A stretch of 9,566 nucleotides of DNA. Source: Actinotalea sp. (GTDB lineage: Bacteria > Actinomycetota > Actinomycetes > Actinomycetales > Cellulomonadaceae). Position 1 is the stretch's first letter; the number at the start of each line of letters is the position of its first letter. The notes below the pieces were generated by a model. That model searched no databases and was not told the DNA's origin. It saw nothing but the letters and a program-made list of their open reading frames with translations. The translations under genes and the position numbers were made by a program. Shown here one piece after another: positions 1 to 6,484 of this stretch. The stretch lies in contig JACIXM010000245.1 of NCBI GenBank assembly GCA_014360395.1, positions 1 through 9,566 on the forward strand. Direction: 5' to 3'.

Positions 1-54
1 CCGCGCTCTGACGTGCGCGGACCGGGTGCCTCCGCGCCCCAGAAGAATTAGGAT

Positions 55-78
55 GGGCGTCACCCTCGGGTGACGCCC
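55..78 (-). terminator. Stem-loop terminator of the HTH regulator gene
   Basis: A perfect 11-bp inverted repeat (GGGCGTCACCC / GGGTGACGCCC) with a very short loop lies 46 bp beyond the stop codon of the regulator gene. On the minus strand it is followed by an AT-rich stretch (ATCCTAATTCTTCT), striking in such GC-rich DNA, which fits an intrinsic terminator. The symmetry would also let it stop plus-strand transcription. Bases 1-54 and 79-123 show no gene I can support. Confidence 0.75.
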
Positions 79-123
79 TTCCTCATGCTCGCCGGCGGCG
101 ACGCCGCACCCTGAACCGCCGGC

Positions 124-1455
124 TCAGCGCCCGGCGGTCGACCCCTCCTGCGGCACGAGGACGGGGAAGGTCGTGGAGCGGATGCCCGCGTCGGCGAGCG
201 CGCGGTCGTACGCGCCGAGCGCGCCGGGCACGTCGCCGTGCTCGAGGAGCCGGTCGCCGATCGCGCGCCAGACCGCGGCGGCCTCCCGCGCCGCCGTCAT
301 CATGCCGAGCATCTGCGCGGCCCACTGGTAGGCCTCCAGTGCGCCGTGCACGTCCGAGCGGGCGGCGAGCGCGTCGCCCAGGAGGATCCGACCGTTGCAC
401 GTGTCGAGCACGGCCTGGTCGTCCAGGAGCGCAAGACCGGAGCGCGCCTCCTCCTCGGCGCGCTGCGCGTCGCCCAGGAGCAGATGGGCCCGACCGACCT
501 CGAACGCACACCGGGCCTGCTCGGGCTCCGAGCCGACGACCGCCAGGCCCTGGGCCGCCTGCGCCAGCTGCGCGAGGGCGCCCTGCGGGTCCACCGGCTC
601 GCAGCGCAGGAGCAGCCAGCCGTAGTGCAGCCGCAGCCGAGGCAGGTCACGGCTCACCGCTCCCTCGCTCAGGTACGCCAGGGCCCGTTCGGTGAGGCGC
701 CGGGCCTCGACGAAGTCTCCCCGTCCCTCGGCCACGAGCGAGGCGTTCCAGTAGATCGAGCCCCGCCCGCGGGCGGTGCCCTTGGCCTCGGCCAGGGAGA
801 TGAGCTCGGCGGCACGGTGGGTGGCGTAGAGCAGGTCGCCCCGCTCGTAGTACGACCAGAGGATCGTCGAGGCGAGCCGCAGGTGCTCGTCGGAGCCGGC
901 GATGCCCCCGGCCTCGACCTCGCGCAGGACGTCCTCCCCCAGCTCGATGCTGCGACCGAGGTCGCCCGCCTCGTGGTAGGCCGCGACGAGGTCGTTGCCC
1001 AGTGCCGCCGCCTCCAGCCAGCGGCGCTGCTGCCGGGCCCGGCCGAGGAGGGGCTCCAGGACGGCGACCGCCTCGTGGAGCTCCCCGAGGGCCTCGTGGG
1101 CCTGGGCGAGCGCCCCCAGGGCCTCGGCGTGGTGGCGGGGCGCGATGCTGTCGAGGTCGAGGGCGAGCAGCCGTTCCTTGGCCTCCTGCGGCGCACCGTT
1201 GGCGAGCGCGAGCCGGGCGAAGCCGATCTCGAGTCGCGCCTTCTCCTCGCTCGGCGCCTTGTCGCCGTGGCGGAGGTACTCCGCCGTCGTCCCGAGCCGC
1301 TGCGCGAGCACGGCGAGCGCCCCGTCGGTGGGGACACGTCGCCCGGCCTCGATGAGGGAGATGTAGCTCGGCGAGAAGTCGCCGCCTGCGAGGGCGGTCT
1401 GGGAGAGCCCGGCCCGGATGCGCTCGGCGCGGAGCCGCTCGGAGAGTTCTGTCAC
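124..1455 (-). CDS. XRE-family HTH regulator with TPR-like C-terminal domain; candidate peptide receptor
   Basis: A 443-residue cytoplasmic DNA-binding regulator. Residues 7-61 form a clear XRE/HTH_3 domain: LRAERIRAGLSQTALA, then the recognition helix SPSYISLIEAGRR and LAVLAQRLGTT. From about residue 72 to 430 the chain is almost all amphipathic helix pairs with the Ala/Leu/Gly/Tyr spacing of TPR repeats (for example EALGALAQAHEALGELHEA and GALEAYQWAAQM). An N-terminal HTH followed by about eight TPR-like repeats is the architecture of RRNPP peptide-sensing regulators (Rgg, PlcR, PrgX), though general TPR-XRE regulators also look like this. The GTG start is the only choice: an in-frame TGA lies four codons upstream. 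There is no Shine-Dalgarno, and a -10-like TAGAGT ends 8 nt before the GTG, so the mRNA is probably leaderless. The gene lies 194 bp downstream of a secreted-peptide gene on the same strand. The DNA-binding role is secure; the ligand is inferred. Confidence 0.93.
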   Translation of the reverse strand: MTELSERLRAERIRAGLSQTALAGGDFSPSYISLIEAGRRVPTDGALAVLAQRLGTTAEYLRHGDKAPSEEKARLEIGFARLALANGAPQEAKERLLALDLDSIAPRHHAEALGALAQAHEALGELHEAVAVLEPLLGRARQQRRWLEAAALGNDLVAAYHEAGDLGRSIELGEDVLREVEAGGIAGSDEHLRLASTILWSYYERGDLLYATHRAAELISLAEAKGTARGRGSIYWNASLVAEGRGDFVEARRLTERALAYLSEGAVSRDLPRLRLHYGWLLLRCEPVDPQGALAQLAQAAQGLAVVGSEPEQARCAFEVGRAHLLLGDAQRAEEEARSGLALLDDQAVLDTCNGRILLGDALAARSDVHGALEAYQWAAQMLGMMTAAREAAAVWRAIGDRLLEHGDVPGALGAYDRALADAGIRSTTFPVLVPQEGSTAGR

Positions 1456-1463
1456 AGTAGGTC

Positions 1464-1469
1464 ACTCTA
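1464..1469 (-). promoter_or_regulatory. -10 element of a leaderless promoter for the HTH regulator
   Basis: TAGAGT on the minus strand fits the actinobacterial TANNNT -10 pattern and is followed by 8 nt and then the GTG start codon. This is the spacing expected if the transcript starts at the first base of the codon. The hexamer where a -35 would lie (1487-1492, TGCAGG) is poor, which suggests activator dependence. The box lies inside an inverted repeat GTCAC-N7-GTGAC (1461-1477). Confidence 0.55.
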
Positions 1470-1492
1470 TTCGTGACTCGGGGAGCCCTGCA

Positions 1493-1528
1493 GGGTGAAG
1501 TGTGCCACGGGAGGGTGAAAGTTCACCC
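1493..1528. promoter_or_regulatory. Candidate operator: three GGGTGAA half-sites upstream of the regulator gene
   Basis: GGGTGAA occurs at 1493-1499 and again at 1513-1519, exactly 20 bp (two helical turns) apart. The second copy pairs with TTCACCC at 1522-1528 to make a perfect 16-bp palindrome with a 2-bp centre. If transcription starts at the regulator's GTG (1455), the direct repeats are centred near -41 and -61, the usual positions of activator sites, and the first abuts the weak -35 region. The likely binder is the HTH regulator itself (autoregulation); that is inference. Confidence 0.55.
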
Positions 1529-1614
1529 ATCTGGCGGTTCGAGCGGCCGCCGCGCCGTCGCGAGGGCCTGCCGGACCGACCGACCGGGTCGCCGGCGACG
1601 GGAGGCCGCGACCG

Positions 1615-1644
1615 GGTGCGGGACGGTGCGGGACGGCGCGGGGT
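1615..1644. repeat. 10-bp tandem repeat just after the peptide gene
   Basis: Two perfect copies of GGTGCGGGAC (1615-1624, 1625-1634) and a third with three differences (1635-1644) end 5 bp before the peptide stop codon as read on the plus strand. In the peptide mRNA this is a C-rich 3' region (repeats of GTCCCGCACC), which could be a Rho-loading tract or have no function. The rest of the peptide-regulator gap holds a 12-bp palindrome (1588-1599) and the operator; I see no further gene there. Confidence 0.5.
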
Positions 1645-1649
1645 CGCCC

Positions 1650-1781
1650 TCAGTTCTTGCAGCAGCCGGTGCTGCCGACGCTCAGGAGCCCGACGTCCGG
1701 GGACGCGCTCACCGGCGCCCCCACGACGACGAGACCCAGGCTGACGGCGACGGCGGCGGCGGCCTTCAGGGTGCGCTTCAC
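1650..1781 (-). CDS. Small secreted peptide precursor (43 aa), candidate pheromone
   Basis: This short gene encodes 43 residues with a textbook Sec signal peptide: basic start MKRTLK, a hydrophobic core of Ala, Val and Leu at about residues 7-22, and a V-S-A signal peptidase I site at 24-26. Cleavage after Ala26 would release a 17-residue peptide starting SPDVG and ending GSTGCCKN, with adjacent cysteines at 40 and 41. The GTG start at 1779-1781 is preceded by a perfect AGGAGG (1787-1792) at 5-nt spacing, and no other in-frame start lies between it and the promoter. A promoter is visible at 1815-1843. It is the first gene of a two-gene unit with the TPR-type HTH regulator, as exported pheromone precursors often are with their receptors. 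Other readings are a small bacteriocin or a redox-active secreted peptide; the C-terminus matches no family I know. That it is a real secreted peptide is well supported; the signalling role is inference. Confidence 0.8.
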   Translation of the reverse strand: MKRTLKAAAAVAVSLGLVVVGAPVSASPDVGLLSVGSTGCCKN

Positions 1782-1814
1782 GGCATCCTCCTCACGAGCA
1801 GTGATGTCACGTCG

Positions 1815-1843
1815 ACTATGACACGCGGTCCGGGGCCAGCCAA
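1815..1843 (-). promoter_or_regulatory. Promoter of the secreted-peptide gene
   Basis: On the minus strand TTGGCT (1838-1843) and CATAGT (1815-1820) are 17 bp apart, each matching four of six consensus positions. Transcription would begin near 1808, giving a leader of about 27 nt that carries the AGGAGG site. The -10 lies in an inverted repeat GTCA-N9-TGAC (1806-1822), of the same overall 17-bp length as the GTCAC-N7-GTGAC over the regulator's -10. A near-match to the operator half-site (GGATGAA, 1869-1875) lies 25 bp upstream of the -35. Confidence 0.55.
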
Positions 1844-1845
1844 CC

Positions 1846-1862
1846 GGCGACGGCGCGTCGCC
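1846..1862 (-). terminator. Short hairpin between holA and the peptide promoter
   Basis: GGCGACG and CGTCGCC form a 7-bp stem with a 3-nt loop, 61 bp past the holA stop codon and just upstream of the peptide -35. No U-tract follows, so it is a weak terminator candidate for the comEA-comEC-holA transcript, or it may be a regulatory dyad. Confidence 0.3.
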
Positions 1863-1923
1863 ACGGAAGGATGAATCCGACCGACCACCGGAGGCACCGA
1901 CACGCCGCCTCGGCGCAGTCCGG

Positions 1924-2931
1924 TCAGCCTCGGGACGCCGCCACGGTCAGCACGGCGCGCTCGACCGCGAAGACCGGGTCCCGACCGGCTCCCTTGACCT
2001 CCGCATCGGCCCTCGCGACCGCGGAGATGGCCGCCGCGAGCCCCTCGGGGCTCCAGCCCCGCAGCTCCCGGCGCGCCTTGTCCACCTGCCAGGGCGCGAG
2101 CCCCAGGTCCCGCGCCGGGTCGAGCCCGCGGCCGCGCGCCGCACCGACCTTGGCCAGGGTGCGCAGCTTCGCCGCCAGCGCGGCCACGAGCGGGACGGGG
2201 TCCGTCCCGGTCGCGATGGCGTGCCGCAGGAGGGCGACCGCCTCACCGGAGCGCCCCTCGACCGCCGCGTCGGCGACCCGGAAGCCCGTCGCCTCGACAC
2301 GGCCGCCGTGATACCTCGCGACCATCTCGGCCGTCACGATGCCCGAGGTGTCCGCCACCATCTGCTGGCACGCCGCGGCGAGCTCGCGCAGGTCGGCGCC
2401 GCAGGCCTCCACGAGGGCACGGGCCGCGGCAGCGTCCGCGCGCCGCCGGGCGCGCCGCAGCTCGGCCGTGACGAAGGCGACCTTGTCGGCGTCCCGCTTG
2501 ATCGGGTCACAGCGCACGACGACCGCGCCCGCGGCGCGCACCGCGTCCAGGGCCCGCTTCCCGCGCTGACCACCCCCGTGGACCACGACCAGGACGACGT
2601 CCGCGGCGGGCTCCTCGACGTGCCGGACGAGGTCCGCGAACAGCTCGTCGGTGCCCGTCTGGACGTTCTCCAGGACCACGACGCGGGGCTCCGCGAACAG
2701 CGACGGGCTCGCGACGACGCGCAGGCGGCCGGCCTCGTAGGCCGCGGCGTCCAGCCGGGTCGTCTCGACCTCGGGGTCGGCGGCCCTCGCCAGCTCCACG
2801 ACGCGGTCGACGGCACGCTCGGCGAGGACCGCCTCGCCACCGGTCACCAGGATCAGCGGGGCGGGCTCCACGTCCTCCCATCCGATCCCGGGGGCGGCGG
2901 CGGACGGTGCGGCGCGGCGAGCCGGAGGCAT
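1924..2931 (-). CDS. holA: DNA polymerase III subunit delta
   Basis: The delta subunit of the clamp-loader complex opens the beta sliding clamp so that it can be loaded at primer-template junctions during replication. The 335-residue product has the expected length and features. An N-terminal AAA+-like part opens with PLILVTGGEAVLAERAVD, then strand-rich RVVVLENVQ and DVVLVVVHGGGQRGKRALD. It continues with the HolA signature region around CGADLRELAAACQQMV and the all-helical C-terminal collar domain (AVALLRHAIATGTDPVPLVAALAAKLRTLAKV, given here only as a landmark near residues 228-259). No Walker A motif is expected, since delta does not bind ATP. I chose the ATG at 2931 because a GGCAGG lies 8 nt upstream; a GTG two codons earlier (2937) is too close to that site. 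It follows comEC by 45 bp on the same strand, the usual actinobacterial order, and is probably co-transcribed. Confidence 0.93.
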   Translation of the reverse strand: MPPARRAAPSAAAPGIGWEDVEPAPLILVTGGEAVLAERAVDRVVELARAADPEVETTRLDAAAYEAGRLRVVASPSLFAEPRVVVLENVQTGTDELFADLVRHVEEPAADVVLVVVHGGGQRGKRALDAVRAAGAVVVRCDPIKRDADKVAFVTAELRRARRRADAAAARALVEACGADLRELAAACQQMVADTSGIVTAEMVARYHGGRVEATGFRVADAAVEGRSGEAVALLRHAIATGTDPVPLVAALAAKLRTLAKVGAARGRGLDPARDLGLAPWQVDKARRELRGWSPEGLAAAISAVARADAEVKGAGRDPVFAVERAVLTVAASRG

Positions 2932-2976
2932 GCGCACAGCCTGCCACGATGCGCCGACACGTCCGTCCGGCCGCCG

Positions 2977-4458
2977 TCACACCCGCCGCGGGCACCGGCG
3001 CAGCACGGTCAGCACGAGGGCGGCGACGACGACGGCGAGCGCCAGCGCGCCGGGAAGACCGGGGAACCACGGCAGGCGCGCCGCCGGCAGCCCCGCCGCT
3101 GTCCGGGCCACGACCCCGACCCAGCCCGCCGGGACGGCAGCGGCCCCGGCGACGACCCCTGCCACCCCGGGCAGCACCGGGGAGAGCACGGCGGAGAGCA
3201 GCCCGAGCAGGGTGGCCGGCAGCAGAGCCGGCGCGGCGAGCACGTTCGCGGGCACGGCGTACGTCGTCACGACGGGGTCCAGGAGGACGAGCACCGGCGC
3301 GCACGCGGCCTGCGCCGACAACGGCACCGCGAGCACCGTCGCGACCGCCCGGGGGACGGTCCGGGGGCGACGAGCCACGAGGGCGGGCGCGAGGAGCACG
3401 ATCGCCGCCGTCGCGCCCGCCGACAGCGCGAAGCCGTAGGACCGAGCCAACCAGGGATCGACCAGGAGCAGGACGGTCACGCCGCCGGCCAGGGCGGGCA
3501 GCGCGCGGGCCGGCCGGCCCAGCACGATGGCGAGGCACCACACCGCGGCGGCGGCAGCGGCACGGACCACGCTGGTGCCGCCGTGCACGAGGTGGAGGAA
3601 GCCCAGTCCCGCCGCGACGAGCACCACGGCCCGGACCACCGGAGGTCCGCGCAACGTCGCCGCGAGCGCCAGCACGGTCATCGCGACGACGGCGAAGTGG
3701 GCGCCGGACACCGCGGTGACGTGGGTGAGACCCGCGTCGCGCATCGCCTGCCGCAGGTCCTCCGGCAGGTGCTGGGTGGCCCCGACGGCGGTGCCGACGA
3801 CGAGGCCGCGCCGGTCCGGCGGCAACCCCGCGGTGGCCTGCCGCAGGCCGTCGCGGAGGAGCTCGACGACGACGGCGCCCCCGGCGGCCGGGGCCAGCAC
3901 CTGCGGAGGGGCCGCGGACCGCACCAGTGCCACGACGTCGTCCGCCCGGGCGGCCCGCGTGAGGCGGCCGGAGCCGCGGACGGTGCTGCCGTGCTGCACG
4001 GCGGCCCACTCCCGCCCGCCGGTCAGCAGGACGTCCGCGGCCGCCGGTCCCCCGACCGACTCCCCCTCGACACCGGAGACCCGGAGCCGCACGCGGTACC
4101 GGGGCTCCCACCGACCGACCGGGACCGGGTCGCCCATGACCCGGCCCTCGAGGACCGCAGCCTCGCCGGCGTCCGCCAGGTGCACGAGCGCACCGGCCTC
4201 GCGCACGGCGGCCTGCACGGCGGTCACACCGCACGCGAGGGCGCCGACGCCGAGGGCGAGCAGGACCGTCACCACCACGTCGTCACCACCCGTGCTCCCC
4301 TGGCGGCGCACCACCGCGCCGGCCACGCCGACGACGGCGAGCGACAGGCCGAGCAGGACGGCGGCGCGCGGGGCGAGCCCGACGGCGAGGAAGCAGGCCG
4401 CCCAGACCACCAGGGCGGTCGGCACGAGCCTGGCGTCGGTGCCCTGGACGACCGTCAC
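2977..4458 (-). CDS. comEC: ComEC/Rec2-type DNA-uptake channel, short form without the C-terminal metallo-beta-lactamase domain
   Basis: Polytopic inner-membrane protein thought to pass single-stranded DNA into the cytoplasm. The 493 residues contain three N-terminal membrane segments (about 12-83), a soluble OB-like region (95-190) and the Competence domain (about 215-465). Visible landmarks in the last are THVTAVSGAHFAVVAM (246-260, the family's SG-H motif), YGFALSAGATAAIVL (341-355) and AVPANVLAAPALLPATLL (401-418). The chain ends right after a last membrane helix with RRCPRRV. The MBL-type domain that follows in longer ComEC proteins is absent, and I see no frameshifted remnant before holA. 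The GTG at 4458 overlaps the comEA stop in a GTGA, so translation is coupled. The frame stays open upstream to 5115, but that part is comEA read out of frame. The recognition is firm; whether the organism is naturally competent is unknown. Confidence 0.92.
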   Translation of the reverse strand: MTVVQGTDARLVPTALVVWAACFLAVGLAPRAAVLLGLSLAVVGVAGAVVRRQGSTGGDDVVVTVLLALGVGALACGVTAVQAAVREAGALVHLADAGEAAVLEGRVMGDPVPVGRWEPRYRVRLRVSGVEGESVGGPAAADVLLTGGREWAAVQHGSTVRGSGRLTRAARADDVVALVRSAAPPQVLAPAAGGAVVVELLRDGLRQATAGLPPDRRGLVVGTAVGATQHLPEDLRQAMRDAGLTHVTAVSGAHFAVVAMTVLALAATLRGPPVVRAVVLVAAGLGFLHLVHGGTSVVRAAAAAAVWCLAIVLGRPARALPALAGGVTVLLLVDPWLARSYGFALSAGATAAIVLLAPALVARRPRTVPRAVATVLAVPLSAQAACAPVLVLLDPVVTTYAVPANVLAAPALLPATLLGLLSAVLSPVLPGVAGVVAGAAAVPAGWVGVVARTAAGLPAARLPWFPGLPGALALAVVVAALVLTVLRRCPRRV

Positions 4459-5381
4459 GGCCCGACCAGCGGACGCAGGTCGGCCAGCAGCGCGGGGCCG
4501 ATCCCCCGCACGGCCTGCAGGTCGTCCACGGACGCGAACGGGCCGTGCTGGTCCCGGTGGGCCACGATCCGGCTCGCCAGCACCGGTCCGATCCCGGGGA
4601 GCGCCTCCAGCTCGGCGACGCTCGCCCGGTTGAGGTCCGTGACGCCGGACGCCGGGCCGGGCGCGCCGGGTGGGGCGGGACCGGCCACGTCGACGGGTGG
4701 GACGTCCTCCCCGGGGCGCGGCACGACCACCTGCTCGCCGTCGACGACGGGACGGGCGAGGTTGAGCCCGGACAGGTCGGCCTCGGTGGTGGCGCCTCCG
4801 GCGGCGGTGACCGCGTCGACGACCCGGGACCCCGCGGGCAGCTCGACGACGCCGGGCTGGTGCACCCGACCGACGACGTGCACGAGCACGACCTGGCCCG
4901 CCGTCCGGGCCGCGTCGTCGACCGGCTCGGTGGCCTCGGTCGGGTCCGTGGCGTCGGTCGGCTGGGGCGCCGCGTCTGCCGGGGGCTCCGGAACGGCCGG
5001 CTCGGCCAGGACGACGGCTGCGGGTGCCTGCGTCAACGCGTGCACCACCACCCCGGCGCCGACGAGGGCCAGCGCCCCGGCCACCAGGAGCGCGGTGCGG
5101 GCGCTCGTCCCCCACCGGACGGGGCCGCCGGTGGTCGCGTGCTCGAGGGGGTGGCCGTACGTCGCGGCGTAGGCCGAGGTGGCGGCGGCCAGCGCCCGCT
5201 CCCGAACCGCCGTCGGGTCGTCCCCGCCGTCAGCAGCTGCGGGGGCGCCCGTGACCGCGGCGGCGTCCGCGGCGGGCGGCCGGGCGATGTCCCCGGTGGG
5301 CCGTCCCCCGGCATCCGGGACCGTCACGGGCCCCCCGGCCAGGCCGGCGAGGCGGTCCTGGGGGCTGCGGTCGGTCGGCAC
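4455..5381 (-). CDS. comEA: ComEA-type membrane-anchored DNA-binding competence protein
   Basis: Binds incoming double-stranded DNA outside the membrane and hands it to ComEC. The 308 residues comprise a cytoplasmic Pro/Ala-rich N-terminus, one membrane helix (about 95-116, ARTALLVAGALALVGAGVVV), an acidic Pro/Thr-rich linker (125-158), an SLBB domain (163-222, VVLVHVVGRVHQPGVVELPA and onward) and a C-terminal tandem helix-hairpin-helix domain (249-305). The two DNA-binding hairpins are LPGIGP (261-266) and VRGIGP (291-296). The GTG start at 5381 has AGGAG (5388-5392) at 6-nt spacing, but that site belongs to the adjoining IS110 element, not to the native leader. The transposase stop codon is only 14 nt upstream, so comEA may now be translated from the transposase mRNA. 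It overlaps comEC by 4 bp. Confidence 0.93.
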   Translation of the reverse strand: MPTDRSPQDRLAGLAGGPVTVPDAGGRPTGDIARPPAADAAAVTGAPAAADGGDDPTAVRERALAAATSAYAATYGHPLEHATTGGPVRWGTSARTALLVAGALALVGAGVVVHALTQAPAAVVLAEPAVPEPPADAAPQPTDATDPTEATEPVDDAARTAGQVVLVHVVGRVHQPGVVELPAGSRVVDAVTAAGGATTEADLSGLNLARPVVDGEQVVVPRPGEDVPPVDVAGPAPPGAPGPASGVTDLNRASVAELEALPGIGPVLASRIVAHRDQHGPFASVDDLQAVRGIGPALLADLRPLVGP

Positions 5382-5387
5382 GTGTTG

Positions 5388-5392
5388 CTCCT
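5388..5392 (-). promoter_or_regulatory. Ribosome binding site of comEA donated by the IS110 terminus
   Basis: AGGAG sits 6 nt before the comEA GTG, a near-ideal spacing. By the end assignment given for the IS, the element's last base is 5387, so the whole site is IS sequence. The same ATAGGAGC occurs inside the element at 6525-6532 as the bridge-RNA donor guide, showing that it is conserved for recombination and serves comEA only by chance. Confidence 0.6.
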
Positions 5393-5395
5393 ATG

Positions 5396-6451
5396 TCAAG
5401 CGGCTTGCGGTAGGTGTGCCGCGACCGTGCTCGGTGTCTGGTTGAGGAGGTTGAAGACGACGCGGGCGAGGCGTCGTTTGAGGGCGCGCAGGGCTTCCAT
5501 GGTGGTGTCTCCTCGAGCGCGTCGGCGCTGGTAGTAGGCCCGGCCGAGGCCGTCCAGGCGGATCTGGGTGACCGCGATGCGGTGCAGGGCGGCGTTGAGT
5601 TGGCGGTTGCCGCCGCGGGCCAGGCGATGGCGGTGCGTCCGTCCGGAGGACGCGGGGATCGGCGCGACGCCGGCGTGCATGGCGAAGCACGCCTCGGAGC
5701 GGAACCGGGCGGGGTTGGCGGTCTCGCCCAGCAGCTTCGCGGCTGTCAGGACCCCGCAGCCGGGCAGCTCAAGGAGCTGAGGCGCCTGATCCTTGACCAG
5801 GGCAGCGATCTCCCGCTCCAGGGCGCGTGCCCGTTCGGTCAGGGACCGGATGTCGACGATCAGCTCCAGCGCCAGGCGCCGGACCACCGTGTCGGGCATC
5901 GCCGTCAACCGGTCGGTCAGCTGGTCCAGCTGGGCGATGGTGCCCAACGCCCGCGCCGCAGGCTCCAGGCCGGGTTCGAGCTCGTGCAGGTGCCAGCGCA
6001 GCCGGTTCTGCATCGCGGTGCGCATCCGCACCAGGTCCTCGCGGTGGTCGACCAGCAGCTTGACCTCCCGGGAGGCGTGAGTGTGCTCGGCGACCGGCAG
6101 GTTCGGCTCGCGCAGGGCCGCCCGAGCGATGGCCAGCGCGTCGATCGGGTCGGACTTGCCCCTGGTCCGGGCGGACTGACGCGCCCCGGCCATCAGCTTC
6201 GGCGGCACCCGCACCACCCGTGCACCTGCACTCAGCAGGGCACGCTCCAGACGCGTGGAGACGTGTCGGCAGTCCTCCACCGCGAACTCCACGGCCGCCC
6301 CGTGCTCCCGCGCCGCCCACCGCAGCAGCTGACGGTGACCGGCATCGGTCGCCCGCACCGTCAGGTGTGAGCCGACCTGCCGGCCGGCCTGGTCCACCGC
6401 GACCACGCAGTGAGTGTCCTTGTGGACGTCGATCCCAACCACGACCACCAT
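5396..6451 (-). CDS. IS110-family DEDD recombinase (transposase)
   Basis: RNA-guided recombinase of 351 residues that moves the IS by strand exchange between a donor junction and a target site. The N-terminal RuvC-like DEDD domain shows VGIDVHKDTH (Asp8), AVED (Glu59) and KSDPIDA (Asp101, Asp104), matching the acidic tetrad in position and spacing. A helical linker spans about 120-220. The C-terminal Transposase_20 domain has LLELPGCGVLTAAKLLGE (227-244) and HAGVAPIPASSGRTHRHRLARGGNRQLN near 259-286, listed as a landmark, with the catalytic serine probably Ser269. The ATG at 6451 is chosen because AGGAG (6460-6464) lies 8 nt upstream; an extension to 6502 would run into the bridge-RNA region. 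No frameshift or missing residue is visible, so the protein should be functional. Its reading direction is toward comEA. Confidence 0.93.
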   Translation of the reverse strand: MVVVVGIDVHKDTHCVVAVDQAGRQVGSHLTVRATDAGHRQLLRWAAREHGAAVEFAVEDCRHVSTRLERALLSAGARVVRVPPKLMAGARQSARTRGKSDPIDALAIARAALREPNLPVAEHTHASREVKLLVDHREDLVRMRTAMQNRLRWHLHELEPGLEPAARALGTIAQLDQLTDRLTAMPDTVVRRLALELIVDIRSLTERARALEREIAALVKDQAPQLLELPGCGVLTAAKLLGETANPARFRSEACFAMHAGVAPIPASSGRTHRHRLARGGNRQLNAALHRIAVTQIRLDGLGRAYYQRRRARGDTTMEALRALKRRLARVVFNLLNQTPSTVAAHLPQAA

Positions 6452-6484
6452 GAAGGGGTCTCCTCTCTGACTCGAGGGACGGTT

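Noticed and set aside
238..1476. Plus-strand 412-codon frame opposite the HTH regulator
   Set aside because: Low-complexity antisense product; the minus frame has a clear HTH and TPR-like pattern.
1473..1874. Plus-strand 133-codon frame in the regulator-holA gap
   Set aside because: Composition is random-like and it runs through both promoters and antisense to the secreted peptide, which has a better start, ribosome site and signal peptide.
4459..5115. Upstream extension of comEC
   Set aside because: The added residues are Arg/Gly-rich and lie wholly inside comEA; the GTG at 4458 in a 4-bp stop/start overlap is the natural start.
2221..5172. Very long plus-strand open frame (983 codons) opposite holA, comEC and comEA
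   Set aside because: Rich in Arg, Gly, Asp and His with no domain; a high-GC antisense shadow of three well-recognised genes.
5394..5399. TTGACA at the IS terminus as an outward promoter for comEA
   Set aside because: At 16-18 bp spacing there is no -10, and transcription would start inside comEA. It more likely acts as the -35 of the circle junction.
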